DNA of 64,000 bases from Paraburkholderia phenazinium (GTDB lineage Bacteria; Pseudomonadota; Gammaproteobacteria; Burkholderiales; Burkholderiaceae): positions 806,001 to 870,000 of the forward strand of contig NZ_FSRM01000002.1 in the NCBI RefSeq assembly GCF_900141745.1, given 5' to 3'. Position 1 is the stretch's first letter. Each line of letters opens with the position of its first letter. The notes under the pieces were generated by a model, which did not search any database, was not told the DNA's origin, and saw nothing but the letters and a program-made list of their open reading frames with translations. This document shows, piece after piece, positions 52,568 to 61,875 of the stretch. A program made the position numbers and the translations under genes.

Positions 52568-52903
52568 ATGATGAAGAAAGCCGTGCGGAACCGGGGCGGC
52601 GCGGGTCGCGGCGAGACAGTCAAGCGCCAGCGCCTGTCCGTAGAGCGTGAGATTGCAGAAGCCATGCGCAAGGTAGAACCCCTTTCCGGAAACTCCAGAG
52701 AGCGAGATGTCAACGCGATCTCAACGGCTGGCCTGACAGCCTCCAATAGCGCCTACGAGGCGTTGACTGACGATTTCAAGCAGTCCACGGATGAACTTAC
52801 GCAACTACAAAGCAATATCAACACCTACGTCAATTTCATATCAACTGCCAGCAGTGTCGTCGCGGGACTTGCCAGCGAGATCCCCTTGGTAGCGATGACG
52901 TAG
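52568..52903 (+). CDS. Small hypothetical protein
   Basis: A 111-residue protein with a basic N-terminus (MMKKAVRNRGGAGRGETVKR), a helical middle and a mildly hydrophobic C-terminal segment (INTYVNFISTASSVVAGLAS) that could insert into a membrane. It lies downstream of the AbiE pair on the same strand. No family known. It could be a cargo gene of the same accessory unit. Confidence 0.45.
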   Translation: MMKKAVRNRGGAGRGETVKRQRLSVEREIAEAMRKVEPLSGNSRERDVNAISTAGLTASNSAYEALTDDFKQSTDELTQLQSNINTYVNFISTASSVVAGLASEIPLVAMT

Positions 52904-53714
52904 TCCCTTACACTCGGCAGTTCAAGACGGCGTCATTTGATGTCGTCGCAATTTCCGTTCTCCGCAAACTTATCAGCGCCCCTTGACTGTTTTGACGCCG
53001 ACGTCCGGACTTTGATTGGAGAAAAGCATGTCGGACATACACGTACCGCGATCGAAAAGCGGGCGCACTGAACAGCCCGCTTAACGAGTCTCACCTCATG
53101 GCACGGACCGGGCCATCCTCCTGTCGCCGATACTCGTCGGAATCAACATCGTAGGCTCGTCATTTCTTTGGAAAGTCGTCGAGCGTCCCGCTGACTGCCG
53201 CAAATTTGCGGTGACCCTCGCCGCCTTCGTACCCGTGCTGGTCGGAACACGCCACCATAACTTGGCAACACACTGATCGTGGCATAAGACCGGCTGCGCC
53301 GCTTACATCAGTAGCTTCCCTCCTGCCCGCCGCGATTGCAATTCAGAAGGTCGAGCAAAGGCGCCGCACTTCAACCGACGAGCGCCAATTTTCAAAGGAA
53401 TTGAGCGCGCGACGCTGCGGTATGGATATTCACGTTTGATTTTTTTCGAATCAGACTACCTAACGGTGCAAATCATTTGCACCCATCTCTCATGATCAAC
53501 AGACCAACGTCGACGACTGTCGTTAGCTTGTAGTTGGACATAGCCGAATGCCCAAGTCGATTAATTTTTCACGGGTCGAAAGCACTTGTTCGTCAAAGTG
53601 GGCAGCAACTCTTCGCTGTTGGCGTCGACGAATGACTGGTCTGAGACAGTGAGCGGGCGTAGCTGTGTCGCGGAGGGGTGAACGGGCGCCTGGAGTCGGT
53701 TGACGAACGTCCGC
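52904..53714. other. Decayed intergenic stretch
   Basis: About 810 bp with no intact gene. A plus-strand frame at about 53109-53276 (LLSPILVGINIVGSSFLWKV) looks like a membrane-protein tail and may be a relic. A 19-bp palindrome lies at 53465. Nothing else is seen. Confidence 0.4.
53465..53483. promoter_or_regulatory. Palindrome GGTGCAAATCATTTGCACC
   Basis: A perfect 9-bp inverted repeat around one base, shortly before the tandem repeat. Its GCAAAT/ATTTGC core also occurs in the abiE promoter repeat. Confidence 0.45.
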
Positions 53715-54510
53715 TGTATTTGCTAACCATCGCCAATATGATCTCACCTCTGAGAACCGTTTACTTCCATGATGCCGCTTCCTGGAAGTCCTCACCATCC
53801 TGGATACACTCACCTATTTGCAAAGGTTCGAACCGGTGAAATAGCGTGTGTTCGATGTATCACCCTTGGCGAAATATAAATTTCACCCACCTCCGCGTTA
53901 TCCCGCGTCAGCGGCTCCCGAAAATCCTCACCTATTGTTTTTGCGAGCAGTCCTCCGAGATTTCCTCGCCTCGGAAATCGCTCACCTCCGTGACGTCGTC
54001 TCCTGGAAGTCCTCACCATCCTGGATGCGCTCACCTATTTGCAAAGGTTCGAACCGGTGAAATAGCGTGTGTTCGATGTATCACCCTTGGCGAAATATAA
54101 ATTTTACCCACCTCCGCGTTATCCCGCGTCAGCGGCTCCCGAAAATCCTCACCTATTGTATTTGCGAGCAGTCCTCCGAGATTTCCTCGCCTCGGAAATT
54201 GCTCACCTCCGTGACGTCGTCTCCTGGAAGTCCTCACCATCCTGGGTGCGCTCACCTATTCACAAGGTTTCGAACCGGTGAAACAACGGTTCCTCGATGT
54301 ATCACCGTGGCGGAATGGGAACTTGATTACAGATGCTTCATACCGCCGGCACCGGCTCCTGGAAATCCTCACTTTGTATTGGCTAACCGCTCGCTCAAGG
54401 TCTCTTCGTCTCTGGGAATCGCTCACCTCGATTACCTGGAATCCCTCACCATCCTTGAAGCACTCACCTATCCGCAAGGCTTTGAACCGGTGAAATATTG
54501 CGGGTTCGAA
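53715..54510 (+). repeat. 221-bp tandem repeat with iteron-like CTCACC motifs
   Basis: Two near-identical units (53780-54000, 54001-54221; offset exactly 221 bp) are followed by a diverged third (from 54222) and flanked by partial copies. Each unit has five or six TCACC motifs in one direction (CTCACCATCC, CTCACCTATT, ATCACCCTTGG, CTCACCTCCG) and one opposite GGTGAAATAG after GGTTCGAACC. In total there are roughly 18 same-direction and four reverse motifs in 800 bp. No coding pressure is visible. Such spaced same-direction motifs resemble iterons or recombinase arm sites. Confidence 0.85.
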
Positions 54511-54827
54511 GTATCCCGTGCGGAGTATTGATTTGGCAGCACCAAATGACAGTGCATAGCATCCATGACTCAGTTGGTAACCGCCCCCCTTCACAAGCCT
54601 GGCACACAGGGGAGACGAACCGTCAAAATGGACGGCGACTCTTCTAAGTGCTACCAGCAGCCCTCGACGCAAACTGCGCCGAGCCAGCATTCTCCGCGCG
54701 CGAGGCTTCTGCCCGCAAACACCGTCGCTTCGTCCGTGGTCGGTATTTGTCGTCAGTGCTTCCGAGTCGATTGACTTCGCCAACAACGTAACCGTCCGAC
54801 CGCGACCGTTCTTGACAGCGTGTTGAG
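54511..54827. other. Intergenic stretch, nothing supported
   Basis: No gene or clear repeat is seen between the tandem array and the truncated transposase. Confidence 0.4.
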
Positions 54828-55340
54828 TCAGGCGGCGGCGTGGTGAAGCTGATCGGCGACGACCCATGGCAACAGTTCGTCGACGCGATTGCCCATTACT
54901 TCGCCATACTCAGTCAGCAATCCCCTCAGACTGTTGATCTGCATCGTTCGGAACTTCACGAGCTGCTGCCGCATGCGATGCATCGCCAAGACCGCCTGCT
55001 GCGCCTCAGTCTTTACGGCGACCGCTTTCGCTGGTTGCTGAAGTGCCATCCAGATCGCCCGGGCATCAGCCACGTCATTCTTGTTTCCTGTCACAAACGC
55101 CTTGACGAACTTGGCGGGCATTACCTTCACCTGATGCCCCATTTCTATCAGCCGCCGCGCCCAGTGATGCGCACCACTGCACGCTTCCATTCCGATCAGA
55201 CAAGGCGTGCGATTCGAAAAGTGTTCGAGAAACGCTGCGCGTTTGATCTGTTTGCGAACAATCTCGCCAGTCTCGGGCTCGACCCAATGAAGCTGGAAAA
55301 CGTACTTCGCGATATCAACACCGACTGCCGTATGCGTCAT
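54828..55340 (-). mobile_element. IS110-family transposase, C-terminally truncated
   Basis: A 170-residue frame (relatives have about 340). The DEDD-type N-terminal domain is present: VGVDIAKYVFQLHWVEPETG with the first Asp, LIGMEACSGAHHWARRLIEM with Glu, and VTGNKNDVADARAIWMALQQ with Asp. The frame stops after DELLPWVVADQLHHAAA, so the C-terminal transposase domain with its conserved Ser is missing. No second half is found downstream. It is an inactive remnant. Confidence 0.85.
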
Positions 55341-55797
55341 CTCTGATTCTCCGGTTTGCCTGTCAAGATCCTGATGATCTCCTATCTCGAAGGGTTGCCT
55401 GGGTCTCGCTGCGACGCGCGATCATCGTACGGCCGTCAGCGGTGGGAGGGGACCGTTCATTTCATTCCATGATTCCTTTGTGGACACAGTCACATTTGTG
55501 CCCCAGGAAAGCATGGCTTCGCCTTCATCGGCCGTCTATACGGTCAGGGTCGGACGGTTACCCAACAACTGTGAGGCTTACGAATGGACAATTCGCATAC
55601 GCCAGTTTTTTGCACACTCTCCTCGGACCCCTTATGCACAAAGGGAAGTCGAGACTTTTATTTAGTAAAGCGAATTTAGTGAGTGGCCGTAACGGAGAAA
55701 AATTGGCGAGATTTGCCTTGCTCGGATCTTGTGCTCCTATTGCCGGCGCCCGCTCCAGCTATGGCTGACAAGGTCAAATTCCATATCGTGAGATCTG
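55341..55797. other. Intergenic stretch, nothing supported
   Basis: About 455 bp between the transposase remnant and the transposon-end-like repeats. Short frames lack ribosome sites. Confidence 0.4.
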
Positions 55798-55799
55798 TG

Positions 55800-55856
55800 G
55801 TCGCAACTTTATTGTCCGTTTTAGGCAATTTTCCAAAAGTCGCAACTTTATTGTCC
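55800..55856 (-). mobile_element. Transposon-end-like pair of 18-bp direct repeats
   Basis: GTCGCAACTTTATTGTCC occurs at 55800-55817 and again at 55839-55856, spaced 39 bp. On the minus strand the outer copy reads GGACAATAAAGTTGCGAC and lies 14 bp from the stop of the outer-membrane gene. Repeated transposase-binding sites at an end are typical of Tn7/Tn5053-like elements. No matching transposase is in the window. Confidence 0.5.
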
Positions 55857-55869
55857 CGCGATACCCGCC

Positions 55870-56388
55870 TCAAAACTTGTACTTCACCTGAAACCCAATG
55901 GTGAACGGCAATTGATCGGATGGAATCGGTGGGATAAAAATGAGGTTCGCCCCTACCCGCTTGTAGTCGAACATTACGATCGGCGCCGCCACCGGTCCAA
56001 CCGTGTGATTGCGGCCCAAACCCCAGTTGCCATAGTTGTAGCCCGAGATAATGCCGCCGATCACCGCGAGTCTGACGAAGCCCCAATGCGCAAACTCCGG
56101 CGCCCACAGGCCGCCGCCATAGTACGAAGGGCGCCGCAGCGAGTTGCGAAAGCCACCTGCCGTTACCCCCCATTCGCCGTTGAACCAGCACTCGACGCCA
56201 AGGCCGGGATTGAACTCGTTGAAGTGGGTACCGGGATCAGGATCGATGTGATACGAACCGAGCATCGCGTCAAACCATACTCCACCACCACACCAGTCCG
56301 CCGCGTGAGCGGTGGATGCCACCGCAAAACTGGCGACGAGCGCCACGAGCGAGCGCCGGATGTTGTTGCTGGTCTGCCGCAAATGCAT
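55870..56388 (-). CDS. Outer-membrane beta-barrel protein
   Basis: A 172-residue protein with a signal peptide (MHLRQTSNNIRRSLVALVAS, cut after AHA before ADW). The mature part alternates polar and aromatic strands and ends in TIGFQVKYKF, the terminal Phe recognised by the Bam machinery. Sequences such as HFNEFNPGLGVECWFNGEWG, TAGGFRNSLRRPSYYGGGLW and IVMFDYKRVGANLIFIPPIP suggest an eight-stranded barrel in the style of small lipid-modifying or phage-related barrel proteins, but the exact family is unsure. A transposon end lies directly after the stop. Confidence 0.7.
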   Translation of the reverse strand: MHLRQTSNNIRRSLVALVASFAVASTAHAADWCGGGVWFDAMLGSYHIDPDPGTHFNEFNPGLGVECWFNGEWGVTAGGFRNSLRRPSYYGGGLWAPEFAHWGFVRLAVIGGIISGYNYGNWGLGRNHTVGPVAAPIVMFDYKRVGANLIFIPPIPSDQLPFTIGFQVKYKF

Positions 56389-56605
56389 ATCTTCTCCGCC
56401 ACCGGTCGAGCGCCGGCGTATTGAATGTGCTGGTAATTATCGGGTTGGCCGTCCGTCGCGCACTGTACCTCAACCCGTACGGTCAGTGTTGAGGCGACGC
56501 TCGGAAAGATGGGCACGCAGCCTGCGCAGCCGCGCCCAGTCAGCACAATAGCGGAAAGCAGTGGCAGATCGGTGAACGCCCTCAGGCGCTCACCTTTGAG
56601 TAGCG

Positions 56606-56628
56606 GGCCGCGTGCTCATGCGGCCTTT
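56606..56628 (+). terminator. Possible weak terminator
   Basis: GGCCGC-N8-GCGGCC followed by only three T. Its direction (plus) fits no adjacent plus-strand gene, so the role is doubtful. Confidence 0.2.
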
Positions 56629-56652
56629 GTCTGAAGTGTCGCTCGCTCGCGC

Positions 56653-57132
56653 TCACAGCCCCAGGTCCGAGAGTCCCGGATGATCGTCTGGACGGCGTCC
56701 CAGCGGCCAATGGTAGAGACGGTCCGCTTCGCGAATCGGCAGATCGTTGATGCTCGCGTGGCGACGCGCCATCAGGCCGTGCTCATCGAACTCCCAGTTT
56801 TCGTTGCCGTATGAGCGAAACCAGTTGCCGGCGTCGTCGTGCCACTCGTACGCAAAACGCACGGCGATGCGATTGTCCGTGAAAGCCCACAACTCTTTGA
56901 TCAGGCGATAGTCGAGCTCTCGCGTCCATTTGCGGCGTAGCAGTCCGACAATCTCCGCGCGGCCCGTCACGAATTCGGCGCGATTGCGCCACACGCTTTG
57001 CGGCGTGTAAGCCAGCGATACGCGTTCAGGGTCGCGGGTATTCCAGCCATCTTCGGCACCACGTACTTTCTGGATCGCTGTTTCGCGCGTAAAAGGCGGC
57101 ACAGGGGGACGGGTTTCGATTGGGTCAGCCAT
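56653..57132 (-). CDS. DUF1348 / NTF2-like protein
   Basis: A 159-residue protein of the nuclear-transport-factor-2 fold (SnoaL-like). The family pattern is clear: [60 protein letters not shown] and [20 protein letters not shown]. The cellular role is unknown. I start at ATG 57132 with GGAG upstream; the open frame continues into the TetR gene. It lies 17 bp after the TetR stop and is probably controlled by that regulator. Confidence 0.88.
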   Translation of the reverse strand: MADPIETRPPVPPFTRETAIQKVRGAEDGWNTRDPERVSLAYTPQSVWRNRAEFVTGRAEIVGLLRRKWTRELDYRLIKELWAFTDNRIAVRFAYEWHDDAGNWFRSYGNENWEFDEHGLMARRHASINDLPIREADRLYHWPLGRRPDDHPGLSDLGL

Positions 57133-57149
57133 GGTGATTGCTCCAAAGG

Positions 57150-57818
57150 TCAGGTGGGCGCACGTCGGGAAGGCGGTCGTGCGTGGGTGGATTCCGGGTT
57201 CTGCACGCTCAGCGCGTTTATCGCGTTGAGCAAGTGTTCTGCGGCCGCGCGCGCATCCAATGCCGCGTCGGGTTCGCCGCTCACCAGCGCCACGCCAATG
57301 GCGCCGTCTATCAGGATCAGCCACTGACGCGCGAGGCGTGCCGCTTGATCACTATCTGCGACGTTGCGCTCGGCCAGGTATTCGTCGCACTGCGTTCGCA
57401 CGAAGACCAGCAGGCGTTCTTTGTGCTCGCGCGCGACGACGCGGATTGGATCCTCCGCACCGGCGATTTCGCCCGCCGCATTCAGAAACGCGCAACCGTG
57501 GAAATCCGCCGAGGCGAACCACTCGCGCAATACGTCGAACATGCCGAGCAGACGCGTGCGCGTGCTCTCTCCATGGCGCAACGTGCCCTGGATAAACCAG
57601 TTCATCCAGCGTTCGTCACGTCGCTCGAGCGCTGCGGCGACCAACGCATCCTTCGATCCAAAGTGCGTGTAGAAGCTTTTGCGAGCCGTGCCGGACTGCC
57701 GGACGATCGCGTCCACTCCGGTTGCGTGGATACCGCCGGCGTAGATCAGCGCCTCTGTAGCGTCGAGCAGGCGTTCACGCGCGCTGCCGGAGATGAGCGG
57801 TTCAGTTGAAGTAGCCAT
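57150..57818 (-). CDS. TetR-family transcriptional regulator
   Basis: A 222-residue repressor. The helix-turn-helix spans about 14-60 ([52 protein letters not shown]), followed by an all-helical ligand domain. It is the first gene of a two-gene unit with the NTF2-like protein. An AGAACGATCATTCT near-palindrome and a perfect 10-bp inverted repeat lie just upstream and are candidate operators. Confidence 0.9.
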   Translation of the reverse strand: MATSTEPLISGSARERLLDATEALIYAGGIHATGVDAIVRQSGTARKSFYTHFGSKDALVAAALERRDERWMNWFIQGTLRHGESTRTRLLGMFDVLREWFASADFHGCAFLNAAGEIAGAEDPIRVVAREHKERLLVFVRTQCDEYLAERNVADSDQAARLARQWLILIDGAIGVALVSGEPDAALDARAAAEHLLNAINALSVQNPESTHARPPSRRAPT

Positions 57819-57852
57819 GGACGAAGGGTAGAACGATCATTCTCCTTCGTCA

Positions 57853-57880
57853 AGAAAAATTCGCCCGTGGGAATTTTTCT
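57853..57880. promoter_or_regulatory. Inverted repeat AGAAAAATTC-N8-GAATTTTTCT
   Basis: A perfect 10-bp inverted repeat 35 bp upstream of the TetR start and 122 bp from the YceI start. It is probably a regulator-binding site; as RNA it could also form a hairpin. Confidence 0.5.
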
Positions 57881-58001
57881 GGCGTCGGCAGCGTTAACCT
57901 GAAAGTGCACCGTAAGCGCCCGGTCGATGAACGAATGAACGCTTGGGCGTGGGCGTACGGTTTGCGTTATCCTGGCGTGGGCCGAATCAGGGAGCAAAAC
58001 G

Positions 58002-58652
58002 ATGAAGAAGGACGCTGTTCGTGCAGCTTTGGTGCGCGCGTTGTCGATTGCGGCGGTCGCTACGGCCGCCGCGTGTACGCCGTTGCAGGTCGTCACGCAC
58101 TCGGTCACGCAGACCGAAGCTAGCGTGCCGACCGGCCAGTACACGCTCGACCCGCATCACTGGAGCGTCACGTTCGATGTCGAGCATCTGAAGTATTCGC
58201 GCTTCACGATGCGTTTCGACCGCGCCACCGCCCAGCTTGACTGGAACGCGGGCGGCCTCGACAAGAGTTCGGTGGACGTGAACATCGACGCTGCCAGCCT
58301 CGACACCAACGTGCCGCTACTCGACAAGCAGGTCAAAAGCGACAGCGTGCTCGACGTGACACAGTATCCGCAGATCCACTTCGTCAGCACCGGTTTTGAG
58401 CGGACCGGCGACGCGCGCGGCAAGCTCACCGGCAATCTGACAATCCATGGAGCGACGCAACCGGTGACGCTCGATGTGGTGTTCAACGGCTTCGGCCCGG
58501 ATCCACTCACCAAACAGGACACGCTCGGCTTTTCCGCCGAGGGCACGTTCAACCGGTCGAAGTTCGGGCTAGCGACGTGGTATCCGGCCGTGGGCGACGA
58601 CGTACACGTGCGGATTCAGGCGGAATTCGTCAGGCCGGCCGCGGGCGCCTGA
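58002..58652 (+). CDS. YceI-family lipoprotein
   Basis: A 216-residue protein. MKKDAVRAALVRALSIAAVA then TAAAC is a lipobox-like signal (Cys about 25). The rest is the YceI lipocalin-like domain: GQYTLDPHHWSVTFDVEHLK, YSRFTMRFDRATAQLDWNAG, SDSVLDVTQYPQIHFVSTGF, GNLTIHGATQPVTLDVVFNG and GFSAEGTFNRSKFGLATWYP. YceI proteins bind isoprenoid lipids such as ubiquinone. It diverges from the TetR unit, so the same regulator may act on it. Confidence 0.9.
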   Translation: MKKDAVRAALVRALSIAAVATAAACTPLQVVTHSVTQTEASVPTGQYTLDPHHWSVTFDVEHLKYSRFTMRFDRATAQLDWNAGGLDKSSVDVNIDAASLDTNVPLLDKQVKSDSVLDVTQYPQIHFVSTGFERTGDARGKLTGNLTIHGATQPVTLDVVFNGFGPDPLTKQDTLGFSAEGTFNRSKFGLATWYPAVGDDVHVRIQAEFVRPAAGA

Positions 58653-58668
58653 GGGGCGCCGCGCCGCG

Positions 58669-58698
58669 CGGTGCGGTGCGGTGCGGTGCGGTGCGGTG
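58669..58698 (+). repeat. Pentanucleotide repeat (CGGTG)x6
   Basis: Six perfect CGGTG units followed by two TGGTT variants, in the 70-bp gap between convergent yceI and tdh. It probably arose by slippage. Confidence 0.85.
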
Positions 58699-58722
58699 TG
58701 GTTTGGTTTGGTGCAGTAGAAG

Positions 58723-59751
58723 TCAGGCGGTCCAGTCGAGAATCACCTTGCCGCTCTCTCCCGAGAGCATCGTGGCGAAGGCACGCTGGTAATCGCTGAC
58801 AGGGAAGTGGTGCGTGAGGATCGGCGACAGGTCCAGCCCGCTTTGCAGCATCGCGATCATCTTGTACCAGGTCTCGAACATCTCGCGGCCGTAGATGCCC
58901 TTGATTTCCAGACCCTTGAAGATCACCTGGTTCCAGTCGATCGCCGTCTGCGCAGGAGGAATGCCGAGCAACGCAACCTTGCCGCCGTGATTCATGGCTT
59001 CGAGCATGCTGGTGAATGCACTTGGCACACCTGACATTTCGAGGCCGACGTCGAAGCCTTCGGTCATGTGCAGATCGGCCATCACGTCGCGCAGCGATTC
59101 GCGCGAGACGTTCACCGCACGTGTCGCGCCCATCTTGCGAGCGAGTTCGAGCCGGTAATCGTTGACGTCGGTAATCACGACGTTGCGCGCACCGACGTGT
59201 TTCGCAATCGCCACCGCCATGATGCCGATCGGACCTGCACCCGTGATCAGCACGTCTTCGCCAACCAGGTTGAACGATAGCGCTGTATGCGTCGCGTTGC
59301 CGAACGGATCGAAGATCGCGGCGAGGTCATCGGAGATTTCCGGTGGAATCTTGAAGGCATTGAATGCCGGAATCACCAGATACTCCGCGAATGCGCCTTC
59401 GCGATTCACACCCACGCCAACGGTATTGCGGCACAGATGCCGGCGTCCCGCGCGACAGTTACGGCAGAAACCGCAGGTGATATGGCCTTCGCCCGAAACG
59501 CGATCGCCGATCGCAAAGCCGCGGACTTCCTGGCCCATTTCGACGATCTCGCCGACATACTCGTGACCGACGTGCATCGGCACGGGGATCGTCTTTTGCG
59601 CCCAGTCGTCCCACTTCCAGATGTGAATATCCGTACCGCAGATGGCCGTGCGCTTGATGCGGATCATCACGTCGTTATGGCCGACTTCGGGCTTGGGCAC
59701 ATCCGTCATCGTCAGGCCGGGAGCGCGTTCGAGTTTTGCGAGTGCTTTCAT
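58723..59751 (-). CDS. tdh: L-threonine 3-dehydrogenase
   Basis: A 342-residue zinc enzyme oxidising threonine to 2-amino-3-ketobutyrate with NAD+. Seen: [31 protein letters not shown] (catalytic zinc), [14 protein letters not shown] (structural zinc), and [18 protein letters not shown] (Rossmann). The start is ATG 59751 ([12 protein letters not shown]). It lies 13 bp after kbl. Together they degrade threonine to glycine and acetyl-CoA. Confidence 0.95.
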   Translation of the reverse strand: MKALAKLERAPGLTMTDVPKPEVGHNDVMIRIKRTAICGTDIHIWKWDDWAQKTIPVPMHVGHEYVGEIVEMGQEVRGFAIGDRVSGEGHITCGFCRNCRAGRRHLCRNTVGVGVNREGAFAEYLVIPAFNAFKIPPEISDDLAAIFDPFGNATHTALSFNLVGEDVLITGAGPIGIMAVAIAKHVGARNVVITDVNDYRLELARKMGATRAVNVSRESLRDVMADLHMTEGFDVGLEMSGVPSAFTSMLEAMNHGGKVALLGIPPAQTAIDWNQVIFKGLEIKGIYGREMFETWYKMIAMLQSGLDLSPILTHHFPVSDYQRAFATMLSGESGKVILDWTA

Positions 59752-59764
59752 ATGCGCCTCCTGG

Positions 59765-60964
59765 TCAGATGATGCCGAGCGAACGGCCGACGCGTGCAAA
59801 TGCATCCACGGCGCGGTCAATCTGTTCGGACGTGTGCGCGGCGCTCATCTGCGTGCGAATGCGCGCGCGGCCCTTCGGCACCACCGGGAACGAAAAGCCG
59901 ATCACGTATACGCCTTCTTTCAGCAGTTCATCAGCCATGCGTGAGGCAAGTTGCGCGTCGCCGAGCATCACCGGGATGATCGGATGTTCGCCCGGAACCA
60001 ACGTGAAGCCGAGCGCGCTCATCTTGCTGCGGAAGTGCGCGCCGTTAGCCCGCACGCGATCACGCAGTTCGGCGCCTTCCGCGCTCGCGAGCAGCTCAAG
60101 CACCTTGAGCGAAGCGGCAGCGATACTTGGCGTGAGCGTGTTGGAAAACAGATAGGGACGCGAGCGTTGCCGCAACAGTTCGACGATCTCCTTGCGTGCC
60201 GCCACATAGCCACCCGATGCGCCGCCCAGTGCCTTGCCGAGTGTGCCCGTGATGATGTCGACGCGCGACAGCACGCCGCAATGCTCCGGTGTGCCGCGGC
60301 CGTGTTCGCCAATGAATCCAACCGCATGCGAATCGTCCACCATCACCAGCGCGCCGTAACGATCGGCCAGATCGCAGATGCCGGCGAGGTTGGCGATGAT
60401 GCCGTCCATCGAGAACACGCCGTCTGTGGCGATCAGCTTGAAGCGCGCGCCGGCGGCATCGGCTTCTTTCAGTTTTGCTTCGAGATCGGCGAGATCGTTG
60501 TTCTTGTAGCGAAAGCGCTTGGCCTTCGACAGTCGCACACCGTCGATGATACTGGCGTGATTCAACTCGTCGCTGATGATCGCATCCGATTCGTCGAGCA
60601 ACGTTTCGAACAGGCCACCGTTTGCATCGAAACAGCTCGAGTAGAGAATGCAGTCGTCAGTTTGCAGGAACGCGGCGAGCGCCTGCTCCAGTTCCTTGTG
60701 AACGGTCTGCGTGCCACAGATAAAACGCACCGACGCCATGCCGAAACCGTCGCGATCGAGTCCGTCTTTGGCGGCTTCGATCAGGCGCGCGTCGTCGGCA
60801 AGACCCAGATAATTATTCGCGCAGAAGTTCAGGACGTCGGTGCCGTTTGCGAGCCGCACGTCAGCCGATTGCGGGCTGGCGATTACGCGCTCAGTCTTGT
60901 AAAAACCGTCGGAACGGATCTGCTCGAGCGTGCTGCGCAAATGGGCGAGGTAGGGTTCACGCAT
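59765..60964 (-). CDS. kbl: Glycine C-acetyltransferase (2-amino-3-ketobutyrate CoA ligase)
   Basis: A 399-residue PLP enzyme of the alpha-oxoamine synthase family that splits 2-amino-3-ketobutyrate with CoA into glycine and acetyl-CoA. Seen: [40 protein letters not shown], and the Schiff-base Lys in [20 protein letters not shown]. The start is ATG 60964 ([13 protein letters not shown]) with AGGAG upstream. It is first in the kbl-tdh operon and divergent from an XRE-cupin regulator. Confidence 0.95.
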   Translation of the reverse strand: MREPYLAHLRSTLEQIRSDGFYKTERVIASPQSADVRLANGTDVLNFCANNYLGLADDARLIEAAKDGLDRDGFGMASVRFICGTQTVHKELEQALAAFLQTDDCILYSSCFDANGGLFETLLDESDAIISDELNHASIIDGVRLSKAKRFRYKNNDLADLEAKLKEADAAGARFKLIATDGVFSMDGIIANLAGICDLADRYGALVMVDDSHAVGFIGEHGRGTPEHCGVLSRVDIITGTLGKALGGASGGYVAARKEIVELLRQRSRPYLFSNTLTPSIAAASLKVLELLASAEGAELRDRVRANGAHFRSKMSALGFTLVPGEHPIIPVMLGDAQLASRMADELLKEGVYVIGFSFPVVPKGRARIRTQMSAAHTSEQIDRAVDAFARVGRSLGII

Positions 60965-61068
60965 ACATCGGGCTCCTGTAGGGGCGGTGGACCGCGTGGC
61001 CGTGATGTTCGGCACTGTGGCGGCCTGCTATAGTCGGATAATGGTTTTATCGAACAATTTCGATTTTT

Positions 61069-61082
61069 CGAACTTAAGTTCG
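61069..61082. promoter_or_regulatory. Operator-like palindrome CGAACTTAAGTTCG
   Basis: A perfect 14-bp palindrome in the kbl/regulator divergent region. Further CGAAC half-sites occur at about 61051 and 61089 (TCGAAC repeated). These are candidate sites for the XRE-cupin protein. Confidence 0.6.
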
Positions 61083-61116
61083 GTATGTCGAACAACTTTA
61101 AACGATAGGTCAAAAA

Positions 61117-61731
61117 ATGGCAAGTTCGGGAACCCGGCGCGCAGCAACCGGCGCTGCACCCACTTTAGCCCAAACTGTCGCGGCACCGCCGCGGGTAGGC
61201 GAACAGATCCAGCGGCTGCGAAGCGAACGCCGCATGACGCTCGATGACCTGTCGCGCGCGGCCGGCGTGTCGAAGTCGATGTTGTCGGAAATCGAGCGTG
61301 ACAAGGCCAATCCCACCATCGCGGTGGCATGGCGGCTAACCAACGCTTTGGGCGTCAGTCTCGATTCGCTGTTCGCGCCGCAAAAGGCGCCCGAGGCGAT
61401 CGCCGTTTCGGGTCCGCACGAAATCCCGACGTTGAGCGGGCACGACGCTAAATATCAGTTGCGCGTGTGGGGGCCGATCGAGCTGGCGGGCAAGTTCGAG
61501 TGGTACGAGTTGACGCTGCAGGCTGGCGGAGCGCTGGTCTCGAACGCGCATGAACCGGGCACGCGCGAACATTTGACTGTGCTGCATGGGTCGATCGAGA
61601 TCGAGGCTGCCGGTACCACCAGGCGGTTAAAGGCGGCAGATACGGCACGCTACGTCGCAGACGAACCGCACGCTATCCGCAATGCCGGGAAAAGCGAGGC
61701 GAAGGCTTTACTCGTGGTGATTCATGGATAG
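61117..61731 (+). CDS. XRE-family regulator with cupin domain
   Basis: A 204-residue regulator. The helix-turn-helix is about 28-82 (GEQIQRLRSERRMTLDDLSR, AAGVSKSMLSEIERDKANPT) and the C-terminal cupin is about 110-200 (WYELTLQAGGALVSNAHEPG, TREHLTVLHGSIEIEA). Such proteins sense a small ligand and often control the divergent metabolic operon, here kbl-tdh. The repeated CGAAC motif between them supports this. Direct evidence for the ligand is absent. Confidence 0.9.
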   Translation: MASSGTRRAATGAAPTLAQTVAAPPRVGEQIQRLRSERRMTLDDLSRAAGVSKSMLSEIERDKANPTIAVAWRLTNALGVSLDSLFAPQKAPEAIAVSGPHEIPTLSGHDAKYQLRVWGPIELAGKFEWYELTLQAGGALVSNAHEPGTREHLTVLHGSIEIEAAGTTRRLKAADTARYVADEPHAIRNAGKSEAKALLVVIHG

Positions 61732-61834
61732 TCGGCGGGCACGGCCGCGCTGTACCTCCTCCAGTCCTGATATGCGAGCGGAATGAACACACGCGCTTGA
61801 GTACTTGGCCGTTCGGCCGAGGTTGCTTTGGGTA

Positions 61835-61850
61835 CTGTATATTTGTACAG
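61835..61850 (+). promoter_or_regulatory. LexA (SOS) box
   Basis: CTGTATATTTGTACAG is a perfect CTGT-N8-ACAG site with an AT-rich centre, 25 bp upstream of the 61876 ATG. It should place the next gene under SOS control. Confidence 0.8.
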
Positions 61851-61875
61851 TATACGCAGACTGACCGGAGCCGAA

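Noticed and set aside
53826-53837. GGTTCGAACC in each tandem unit resembles a tRNA T-arm, suggesting a tRNA or att site
   Set aside because: No acceptor stem, anticodon arm or D-arm can be folded around it. It is only a 10-bp palindrome repeated with the unit.
53715-54510. CRISPR array
   Set aside because: The repeats are 221 bp with near-identical content and no short repeat-unique spacer pattern; no cas genes.
54840-55346. 168-codon plus-strand frame opposite the IS110 remnant
   Set aside because: Antisense of the DEDD transposase domain, whose motifs are clear on the minus strand.
56606-56628. Strong terminator
   Set aside because: The stem is only 6 bp with three T, and its direction matches no neighbouring gene; kept only as a low-confidence entry.
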